Assembly (NCBI GenBank): GCA_003142355.1
Contig: PLMF01000099.1
Span: forward strand, 9,908 to 22,757
Length of the DNA stretch: 12,850 bases
Reading direction: 5' to 3'
DNA from: Bryobacterales bacterium
Lineage (GTDB): Bacteria > Acidobacteriota > Terriglobia > Bryobacterales > Bryobacteraceae
Shown: positions 7,343-12,850 of the stretch, in pieces
Layout: the number at the start of each line of letters is the position of its first letter
How positions within the stretch are numbered: the first letter of the stretch is position 1
The notes under the pieces: generated by a model
The model's database searches: none
What the model was told of the DNA's origin: nothing
What the model saw: only the letters and a program-made list of their open reading frames with translations
Made by a program: the position numbers and the translations under genes

Positions 7343-8698
7343 ATGAAGCGACTCCAGCCCGTAATCTGGATGAAGGGGACCTTCCTGAGTCCGCAGCACC
7401 TCCAGGCTCAGGATCGTTTCATCGAGAGCTCTCTCGAGTTCCGCATGGAGTCCCTCACCGGCAATCCCTGGGGCTTCGTCACCCTCCAGATCAGCCGGGA
7501 AGCCCTCGCGGCCGGTGAGTTCCGGATTTCGGAAGCCTCCGGTATCTTCCCGGATGGGCTGTTGTTCGACTTCCCGGCTTCCGAGCCGGCGCCGCCTTCG
7601 ATACCCTTGGCCGGCTGTTTTGCGCCCGACCAGAATTCGCTCGATGTCTACCTGACGATTCCCAATTACCGCCAGTCGGGGCTCAACGTCTCCATTCCGA
7701 ACCAGCGTGCCGACACCCGTTACCTGGCCGAAGTGGTGACGGTGCGCGACGAAAACTCCGGCCTGGCCGAAAAACCCGTGCAGGTTGCCCGCAAGAACTA
7801 CCGCCTCCTCACGGAAGGCGATTCGCGGCAGGAATGCTCCTCTTTGCCGGTGGCCCGCGTCCGGCGAACCGGGTCCGGGGCTCTCGACCTGGACCCCCAT
7901 TTTGTGCCGCCGCTGCTCGACTTCGCCGCCAGCGATTACCTGGCCGCTATCGCCCGCCGCCTGGTTGAGATCCTGGCCGCTAAGAGCAGCATGCTGGCCG
8001 GCGTTCGCCGTCAGAAGAACCTCAGCCTGGCCGAGTTCGGGACGGCGGACATTGCCAATTTCTGGCTGCTCTACACCATCAACTTCCATTTCCCGGAATT
8101 CCGGCACCTCTTTGAGACCCGCCACGGGCATCCCGAACGGCTGTTCGAAGCCATGCTCTCGCTGGCCGGCTGCCTGACCACGTTTTCAACCAAGGTCCAT
8201 CCGCGGGACCTTCCGGTATATCGCCACGACGATCTCACAAGCTGTTTCGAGACGCTGGACGAAATAGTCCGGACGCTGCTCGAAACCGTGGTGCCGGCCA
8301 ATTTCGTTTCCCTCCCGCTCAAGCTGGTGCAGCCCTCCATCTACGCCACGGCGCTGGCGGATGACAAGTATCTCACCGGAACCCGGCTGTACCTCGCCGT
8401 TGGGGCGGACATGAACCAGGCCGACCTGATCTCCAGGGCGCCCTACCTGCTGAAGGTTTGTTCCGCCAACCACATCGAGCACCTGGTGCGGCAGGCATTG
8501 CCCGGTGTTGGGTTGACGCACGTGGCCAAGCCGCCCGGTTCGATCCCGGTGAAGCTGAACTACCAGTATTTCAGCCTGAGCCAGTCGGGCGTCGCGTGGG
8601 AGGCCATCGGAAGGGCGCGCAACCTGGCGGTTTATGTGCCCGGCGATTTCGCGTCTCCGCAACTGGAGTTGATCATCCTCCTGCCCGAGGCGGCCTGA
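7343..8698 (+). CDS. tssK: T6SS baseplate adaptor TssK, first copy (divergent from tssB operon)
   Basis: TssK is a trimeric cytoplasmic protein that ties the TssEFG wedges to the TssJLM membrane complex. The 451-residue product is of normal TssK length and has the diagnostic start with VIWMKGTFLSPQHLQAQDRF at about residues 7-26, followed by ISEASGIFPDGLLFDFP. Later family-like segments are LLYTINFHFPEFRHLFETRH, HPERLFEAMLSLAG and SIPVKLNYQYFSLSQSG. The motif WSEGMxLxPxHFQ of typical TssK is altered to WMKGTFLSPQHLQ. The ATG at 7343 is preceded by no recognisable ribosome binding site. A second tssK begins at 12594, so this is one of two paralogues in the locus. Its 3' end overlaps the convergent methyltransferase gene by 26 bases. 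Confidence 0.93.
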   Translation: MKRLQPVIWMKGTFLSPQHLQAQDRFIESSLEFRMESLTGNPWGFVTLQISREALAAGEFRISEASGIFPDGLLFDFPASEPAPPSIPLAGCFAPDQNSLDVYLTIPNYRQSGLNVSIPNQRADTRYLAEVVTVRDENSGLAEKPVQVARKNYRLLTEGDSRQECSSLPVARVRRTGSGALDLDPHFVPPLLDFAASDYLAAIARRLVEILAAKSSMLAGVRRQKNLSLAEFGTADIANFWLLYTINFHFPEFRHLFETRHGHPERLFEAMLSLAGCLTTFSTKVHPRDLPVYRHDDLTSCFETLDEIVRTLLETVVPANFVSLPLKLVQPSIYATALADDKYLTGTRLYLAVGADMNQADLISRAPYLLKVCSANHIEHLVRQALPGVGLTHVAKPPGSIPVKLNYQYFSLSQSGVAWEAIGRARNLAVYVPGDFASPQLELIILLPEAA

Positions 8699-10157
8699 AC
8701 CCTTCCACTTCAATGAACCCGCCGGAAACCAGGCCGGCCGCCGCGCGGGCGAACTCCTCTTCCGGAATGCCCCGAGGCAGCACGTCGTTCTCCACCAGTA
8801 CGCGAAGCTGATCGCGTCCGGTAGCGCGCCCGTCGCAGAGCGAGATCAGGTTGGCCATCCAGGGGTGAGCGTCGCATTCCATACTGAACGGCCACTCCGT
8901 TCGCAGCGTGTACCGTCGAGGTATCCAGGCATTGCCCTGGAGCCGGTGCCGCACCTGAAACTCGGCGTCGCGGCCCCGGTGGAGCGGTCTCTCGAGGATC
9001 AGCCGCGGCAGATCTTCCGTGGCCGCGCTCTCCCAGGCAAGCAGCCACTCCCACGGCGCGCGGCGGGAGCCGGGGCTGGCCTGCCGCCGCACGGTAAACG
9101 TCTGGCGGGCGCCGCTTCTCCGCTGGATCACGATGAAGCCGTAGACCAGCGATTGCACGCCGAGCCGCGCAAAAAGCTTCGACCAGGCCCCGGATTCCTC
9201 GCGGTTGCGCGCGGCGAACTCGTGGGGTTCGAGGACCTTTCTCACGATCAGCGCGATGTCGAAGTCCCGGCCGCCCTCCCCCAGCCATTCGCGGATGCGG
9301 GATTCGAACGGGGCGTCCGACCGGTCGCTACCCATGGTCAATGCCAGAAACACACCGCGATCATTAAGGTGCGCGGGGAGGCCTTCGACAATCCGGCGCG
9401 TAATTTCCTCGCCGTCTTCGCCGCCGCTGAAGAAGATCCACTTCGGCTGGAGCGCCGGAACGTAGGGCGGATGCGCGACGATCCGGTCGAAGGTCGGCTG
9501 GCTCAAGCCTGCATACAGGTCGCTGGTCACGGGGTGAAAGTTAGCGATGCCGTTCAGTCTTCCATTGAATTCGGCAAAGCGGGTGCATCGTTCGGCGATG
9601 TCGCCCGCCCAGGCCTCGCGGGCGCCCTGCCTGGCCGCCATGATCGCGGCGATTCCCGTGCCGGCGCAGAGATCCAGGAAACTGCCGCACTCGCCCAGCG
9701 GGACATGCGCCAGAAACAGGCGCGTGTTGGGGATAAACGCCGGGTAGACCGTGTCGCTGGGAGCCTCGAAGGGGGCGTCGTCGGGGTTGCTCCAGCGGTC
9801 CGAAGCGATGTGAAGATCCGCCAGCGGGTACAGCGCCACAGTTCCGTGGCACCGGCCGCCGGCGGCGTCATTCGCCAGCAGGCCCATGCCGCTCAGCAAG
9901 CCTGCGCCATCGCGGCCCACCAGGCGCTCGGCCTGTTCCAGGGAGACAAACTCTCCGGCCAGGTAGAGGGCCGTCAGAATGTCCGCCGCGGACGCCGGTT
10001 CAGGCAGGGGCGCGCGCTTGGTGCGATCGAGTTCGAACTGCTCGGCGCGCTCGAGCCCGAAACGTGCGCGGAGGAACTCCTCGGTGTAACCCGCTGACCG
10101 GAGAAAATCGCGCAATTCGTCGAACTTCCCGCTTTGTCCCAAGCTGTCGATCGGCAT
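8673..10157 (-). CDS. Class I SAM-dependent methyltransferase, T6SS-embedded
   Basis: The 494-residue protein carries a central Rossmann-type methyltransferase fold. FLDLCAGTGIAA (160-171) is motif I for S-adenosylmethionine binding, Asp186 in AGDIAERC is the usual acidic partner of motif II, and AHPPYVP (228-234) is a motif IV close to the NPPY of HemK/PrmC and N-methyltransferases, with His replacing Asn. The roughly 100-residue N-terminal helical region and about 180-residue C-terminal region resemble actinobacterial methyltransferases with flanking uncharacterised domains; that comparison is from memory. Substrate is unknown; protein modification is possible because PrmC-like enzymes methylate Gln, but His in place of Asn makes this uncertain. 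Its ATG lies one base after the stop of the repeat-protein gene (TGA-G-ATG), so the two are probably co-translated. It converges with and overlaps tssK. Confidence 0.85.
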   Translation of the reverse strand: MPIDSLGQSGKFDELRDFLRSAGYTEEFLRARFGLERAEQFELDRTKRAPLPEPASAADILTALYLAGEFVSLEQAERLVGRDGAGLLSGMGLLANDAAGGRCHGTVALYPLADLHIASDRWSNPDDAPFEAPSDTVYPAFIPNTRLFLAHVPLGECGSFLDLCAGTGIAAIMAARQGAREAWAGDIAERCTRFAEFNGRLNGIANFHPVTSDLYAGLSQPTFDRIVAHPPYVPALQPKWIFFSGGEDGEEITRRIVEGLPAHLNDRGVFLALTMGSDRSDAPFESRIREWLGEGGRDFDIALIVRKVLEPHEFAARNREESGAWSKLFARLGVQSLVYGFIVIQRRSGARQTFTVRRQASPGSRRAPWEWLLAWESAATEDLPRLILERPLHRGRDAEFQVRHRLQGNAWIPRRYTLRTEWPFSMECDAHPWMANLISLCDGRATGRDQLRVLVENDVLPRGIPEEEFARAAAGLVSGGFIEVEGFRPPRAGG

Positions 10158-10158
10158 C

Positions 10159-11406
10159 TCACTTTCTCAGAGCGAAGGCCATGATCACGACCACCGCAAG
10201 CAGCACGACCACCGCCACGATGAGCGTGAACGTGAGCCAGGGCACCTTCCTGGCGGCAGTGGGCGCGGGCGCCGGAGCAGGCGCCTGCGGCTGCGGTTCG
10301 AGGACCGGTTGAGCCGAGAACATCCGCGTGTATTCCCCCGGTCCGGCGGAGGGCGCCGGTGTGGCTGGGGGTGTGAATTCGGGCCGCGCGCGAAAACTCT
10401 GCGTGGCGCTTGCTGCCGCGGAAGGAGCCGCTGGAGCAGCGGGCATGCTCCCCTTTCCGAATATGCGCGTGAATTCTCCCGGAGCGGAGGATACCGGCGG
10501 CGGCGCCGGCCTCTGCGGCGCGCTTGCTGGAGGTGGCGGGAAAACCGGTCCAGGTGCCGGCGCCTGCGCCTGCGAGAGCGGAGACTGGAAGAACCGCGTG
10601 AACTCGCCGGGAGCGGGCGGCGCAGGTGGTGCCGGCGGTGCCGCCGGCGGGGCGGCCTCGCCGATGGGCTGAGGCGGCGCGGCGGCCTGGAACAGCCGCG
10701 TGAACTCGCCGGGAGCGGGCGGCGCAGGTGGCGCCGGCGGTCTTGCCGCCGGTGGAGCGGCTGCGGGTGGCACGGCAGAGACCGCCAGCGGAGCCTGAGT
10801 TGGTGGCGGTGGTGGAGCGGCCTCACGCATGGGTTGTGGCGGCGCGGAAGTCTGGAACAGCCGCGTGAACTCGCCGGGCGCAGCCTGCGCAGGCGGCGGC
10901 GGTTGCGGAGCGGCCTCACCCATGGGTTGAGGTGGCGCGGATGCCTGGAACATCCCCGTGAGCTCGCCTGGCGCCGGCCGCGCTGGTGGCGCAGCCGCGG
11001 CGGGTGGCAGCGGCGTAACAGGCGTGGCCCCCCGCGCGCCGGATGGGGGTGGGGCTGGTATGTGCCATACGCCTACCCTGGTGAACGCGTCCGGCGGCTT
11101 TCCGGTCCTGGGCGCTGTCGGCGCTGGCGGAGCCGCAACTTTCCGTTTCAGGTCCGCCAATCCGCCGAGCGGCTCGATGGCCACGTACGGAGTCCCCTGG
11201 TTATCTCCAACTTCGAGCAGATCGGTGCGGCCGGGCCGGTGCAACGCGCGAAGTTGCTCCAAAAGACCCGCCTGGAGCCGGGCCTGCTCGCCCACGAACA
11301 AAAATATCGTGATCTGCCGCCCCGTGGCGATCTCGCGGGCGTTGAACACCTTGACGCCTTCATCCTTCAACAGATCCAGCAATTCGTACTTCTGATAGAA
11401 GTCCAT
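10159..11406 (-). CDS. Tail-anchored PGEFTR-repeat protein with kinase-like N-terminal remnant
   Basis: Read from the ATG at 11406 the product has 415 residues. Residues 1-90 start MDFYQKYELLDLLKDEGVKV and resemble the N-lobe of a Ser/Thr kinase (EVGDNQGTPYVAIEPL like a beta5-hinge), but there is no glycine loop, no beta3 lysine and no C-lobe, so it cannot be an active kinase. Residues 95-385 are Pro/Ala-rich and hold six copies of a PGEFTRxFQ-like motif at 146, 177, 232, 266, 309 and 356. One hydrophobic segment (LTFTLIVAVVVLLAVVVIM, about 391-409) near the C-terminus, followed by Arg-Lys, predicts a tail anchor with the repeats in the cytoplasm. A GTG at 11421 would add five residues but has no ribosome binding site. 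I associate this type with Acidobacteria; function is unknown. It is the first gene of a pair with the methyltransferase. Confidence 0.85.
   Translation of the reverse strand: MDFYQKYELLDLLKDEGVKVFNAREIATGRQITIFLFVGEQARLQAGLLEQLRALHRPGRTDLLEVGDNQGTPYVAIEPLGGLADLKRKVAAPPAPTAPRTGKPPDAFTRVGVWHIPAPPPSGARGATPVTPLPPAAAAPPARPAPGELTGMFQASAPPQPMGEAAPQPPPPAQAAPGEFTRLFQTSAPPQPMREAAPPPPPTQAPLAVSAVPPAAAPPAARPPAPPAPPAPGEFTRLFQAAAPPQPIGEAAPPAAPPAPPAPPAPGEFTRFFQSPLSQAQAPAPGPVFPPPPASAPQRPAPPPVSSAPGEFTRIFGKGSMPAAPAAPSAAASATQSFRARPEFTPPATPAPSAGPGEYTRMFSAQPVLEPQPQAPAPAPAPTAARKVPWLTFTLIVAVVVLLAVVVIMAFALRK
10315..10971 (-). repeat. Six PGEFTRxF peptide repeats encoded in tandem array
   Basis: Nine-residue units PGELTGMFQ (10945-10971), PGEFTRLFQ (10852-10878), PGEFTRLFQ (10687-10713), PGEFTRFFQ (10585-10611), PGEFTRIFG (10456-10482) and PGEYTRMFS (10315-10341) recur along the Pro-rich region, spaced 31 to 55 residues apart. 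The first three are followed by a shared APPQPMGEAAP-like segment. Pro, Gly, Glu, Thr and the second Phe of the unit are invariant, in contrast to the low-complexity linkers. Confidence 0.9.
10594..10741 (-). repeat. Near-identical 46-bp direct repeat pair in the repeat-protein gene
   Basis: Bases 10594-10639 and 10696-10741 match at 45 of 46 positions by eye, 102 bp apart. They encode two neighbouring PGEFTR units plus adjacent linker. Identity at silent positions indicates a recent in-frame duplication within the array. Confidence 0.8.
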
Positions 11407-11423
11407 GCTCGCCCCGCTCACTA

Positions 11424-11452
11424 ATCATGGCACCAGCGCGCCGACGGTTCAA
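11424..11452 (-). promoter_or_regulatory. Candidate promoter for repeat protein/methyltransferase pair
   Basis: On the minus strand TTGAAC (11452-11447) and CATGAT (11429-11424) have a 17-base spacer; each matches four of six consensus positions. Transcription would start a few bases before or at the gene. The match is modest and the call tentative. Confidence 0.3.
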
Positions 11453-11563
11453 TCCAGTTTCGTAGCCTCTTCCGATAATCTCCTCGCGACGGCAGCTATT
11501 TTCGTCGTGTGTCGTGAGCCGCCGCGGCTCGAGGGCGTTGCCGAAGGAAGGGTATGTTCAGTC

Positions 11564-11592
11564 TTGCCAGGAATCGCCCGCGGTGCCATACT
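11564..11592 (+). promoter_or_regulatory. Candidate promoter for the 253-residue gene
   Basis: TTGCCA (11564-11569) and CATACT (11587-11592) are spaced by 17 bases, matching five and four of six consensus positions. The predicted start near 11599 gives a leader of about 77 bases before the ATG at 11676. The 11407-11675 stretch between the divergent genes holds no other feature I can support. Confidence 0.4.
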
Positions 11593-11675
11593 GTTTGCTG
11601 GCCGGCTCAGATCCGCCCGAAAGACATGTTTCCGCCCGCCTGCCGCCGCCGGCCAGAAAGGAGAGAACCCGGCTT

Positions 11676-12437
11676 ATGGAGGAGGCCCTCCCCATTGATT
11701 CCTCCGAGTTCTTCGCGAAAAACGAGAACCAGACCGGTTCTCTGCGGCGTATCGTCCTCGGCTTGTACGGCGACGCGGTCCAGACGCCACGCGGTGATGC
11801 AACCATCGTTGCCCCCAGCCCCCAGTTTCTACTACACAAGCAACAATCGGACAGCGACAGCGGACAGATCACCATCAATAGCACCACCTATAGCAATGTG
11901 CACCTGAAAGTGGAGATCGATCAAGACCTCAACGACTATGCCACTAGCCTGGCCAAACAGGTCGCCCCGCAGAAAGTGCAAGCAGAGGAAGAGCGTCAGC
12001 GTGAGTTTCTCACCAGTCTCGCGATCGACGTTGTCCTGGTGGTTCTTCCCGAGATCGGCGTTTGCAAGTGGGCCGTGGACGCCGCCAACGCGATGGATGC
12101 GCTGAGTACCATGTTCACCAGCGGTGTAGCCGAGTGGGTGACCGAAGAGGCCATCGAGGAAGTGTCCGCATTCGGATTCAAGAAACTGATGCAGAAGGCA
12201 AGTAAGATGGCCATCGGCTTCGAATCCAAGGCCGTTGTCAACGTCTACAAAGCCCAGGACCTATTCAACGATAACTCACTGGTGCCCGCCGAACAGACAC
12301 TGCTCGCCATCCATCGATTCAAGTGCCTGGTGGACCCGGCCTATCGGACGATGGTTGAGAAGGTGGAGAAGCTAAGGGCGGAATGGGCGATAGAGCAGAA
12401 GATGCGGCAGCAGCAACTGGACTTGTGGAGACACTGA
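11676..12437 (+). CDS. Unrecognised 253-residue protein between T6SS genes
   Basis: I do not recognise a family. The product starts MEEALPIDSSEFFAKNENQT. Residues 1-80 look mixed beta/polar with a Ser/Asp-rich stretch (QQSDSDSGQ). Residues 85-112 are a charged helix, 111-130 form a hydrophobic segment (FLTSLAIDVVLVVLPEIGVC) of borderline membrane character, and 222-253 form a charged helix ending WRH. There is no signal peptide. The ATG at 11676 is chosen because AAAGGAG lies 12 bases upstream; the frame is open further upstream to 11514, but that part runs through the candidate promoter and a low-likelihood coding stretch. Three 60-base lines counted by hand gave 48, 53 and 58% GC against 70% for one line of tssK, hinting at later acquisition. 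Standing before a second tssK, it could be an effector, an immunity protein or an accessory factor; nothing in the sequence decides. Confidence 0.75.
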   Translation: MEEALPIDSSEFFAKNENQTGSLRRIVLGLYGDAVQTPRGDATIVAPSPQFLLHKQQSDSDSGQITINSTTYSNVHLKVEIDQDLNDYATSLAKQVAPQKVQAEEERQREFLTSLAIDVVLVVLPEIGVCKWAVDAANAMDALSTMFTSGVAEWVTEEAIEEVSAFGFKKLMQKASKMAIGFESKAVVNVYKAQDLFNDNSLVPAEQTLLAIHRFKCLVDPAYRTMVEKVEKLRAEWAIEQKMRQQQLDLWRH

Positions 12438-12509
12438 TGCCCGCGCCGCAGTCAGTGAGAGCCTCGCCCACAGAAAACCCCGCTCCCGCGCCGGCCCCTC
12501 CCGCCTCGG

Positions 12510-12535
12510 CCCCCGGCCCCTGGCCCCCAACCCCC
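12510..12535 (-). other. G-quadruplex motif upstream of the second tssK
   Basis: On the minus strand four G-runs of 5, 5, 4 and 5 are separated by loops of 2, 3 and 2 bases, a textbook intramolecular quadruplex pattern; the plus strand is correspondingly C-rich. It lies in the 156-base gap between the 253-residue gene and the second tssK, ending 58 bases before the latter's start. It is on the template strand for plus-direction transcription, so it would act at the DNA level rather than in the mRNA. Confidence 0.65.
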
Positions 12536-12593
12536 GGCACTAGCTTTGCGATACCCGTGTGGAGTAACCTCTACCATGAAGGGATAGGGCGCC

Positions 12594-12850
12594 GTGAAGC
12601 AACTTTCCAGCGTGGTTTGGTCCGAAGGCATGTACCTGGGGCCGCACCATTTCCAGGTCCAGAGCCGCTATTTCGAAGACTCCATCCAATTCGCCGCCTC
12701 GGCGCTGCGGTTTGAGGCCTACGGATTCGTGGGCTTGGGATGGGACGCCGAAGCCCTGCGCAACGGCACCCTGTCGCTGCTTCATGCCCGCGGCATCCTG
12801 CCCGACGGGCTGGCGTTCCACATGCCCGAATGCGACCCGCTTCCGCCGGC
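12594..12850 (+). CDS. tssK: T6SS baseplate adaptor TssK, second copy (5' part only)
   Basis: From a GTG at 12594 the frame is open to the right edge (85 codons). It reads M-KQLSSVVWSEGMYLGPHHFQ and continues with a VQSRYFEDSI segment, then LLHARGILPDGLAFHMPECD. This is the canonical TssK N-terminus with the WSEGMxLxPxHFQ motif, closer to typical TssK than the copy at 7343. The two copies align over the whole visible length (for example GIFPDGLLFDFP against GILPDGLAFHMP), yet differ at most other positions, so this is an old paralogue rather than a recent duplicate. A weak AGGG lies before the GTG. The remaining roughly 360 residues and any following tssL/tssM are outside the window. A frame starting at 12437 overlaps it and is considered spurious. 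Confidence 0.88.
   Translation, partial: MKQLSSVVWSEGMYLGPHHFQVQSRYFEDSIQFAASALRFEAYGFVGLGWDAEALRNGTLSLLHARGILPDGLAFHMPECDPLPP

Noticed and set aside
10631..10648. Palindrome gccggcgg-tg-ccgccggc in the repeat-protein gene
   Set aside because: Similar in shape to the tssA and impE palindromes but lacks the caggcgg core, and such pairing is easily produced by Pro/Ala/Gly codons in this low-complexity region.
10185..10919. Arg/Pro-rich minus-strand frame of 244 codons
   Set aside because: It is an out-of-frame shadow of the PGEFTR repeat region and owes its length to repeated GC-rich codons.
11514..11675. N-terminal extension of the 253-residue gene by 54 codons
   Set aside because: The extension crosses the candidate promoter, gives an unstructured Arg/Pro-rich peptide, and the ATG at 11676 has a nearby ribosome binding motif.
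12437..12715. TGATG-coupled Pro-rich frame after the 253-residue gene
   Set aside because: Its Pro-rich start comes from the C-rich quadruplex tract, and it overlaps the well-supported tssK start by about 120 bases in another frame.

Overview
The window reads as part of a type VI secretion system (T6SS) locus from a high-GC bacterium, most likely an acidobacterium of the Solibacter/Bryobacter kind. Two things suggest this: a Pro-rich tail-anchored protein carrying six copies of a PGEFTRxF motif behind a kinase-like N-terminal remnant, a protein style I associate with Acidobacteria, and short GC-rich palindromes that read through as Gln-Ala-x-Pro-Pro-Ala inside genes. The taxonomic call is inference; no ribosomal RNA or other marker is present.

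Layout. From 6971 down to the left edge, on the minus strand, is a tightly packed operon in the order tssB, tssC, hcp, impE/tagJ, tssA, tssE, tssF. TssF is cut by the window edge. These genes supply the contractile sheath (TssB, TssC), the inner tube (Hcp), a sheath-associated accessory protein (ImpE/TagJ), the sheath-assembly cap (TssA) and two baseplate proteins (TssE, TssF). A near-consensus sigma-70 type promoter at 7229-7257 (TTGACT, 17-bp spacer, TATACT) faces this operon and leaves a leader of about 250 nt. hcp has a stem-loop on each side, which could set its mRNA level apart from its neighbours.

Divergent from the operon, at 7343-8698 on the plus strand, is a first tssK (baseplate adaptor). 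Convergent with it, and overlapping its last 26 bases, is a two-gene minus-strand unit (11406 to 8673): the PGEFTR-repeat protein, then a class I methyltransferase joined to it by a TGA-G-ATG junction. Neither is a core T6SS component. Their position between T6SS genes suggests an accessory or regulatory module.

The right end carries plus-strand genes: an unrecognised 253-residue protein (11676-12437) of lower GC than its surroundings, a C-rich spacer that forms an excellent G-quadruplex motif on the minus strand, and the first 85 codons of a second, more canonical tssK (from 12594) that leaves the window. Two tssK genes about 4 kb apart, plus the repeat protein/methyltransferase pair, are the most unusual aspects of the locus. 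No tRNA, rRNA, CRISPR array, transposase or convincing intrinsic terminator was seen.
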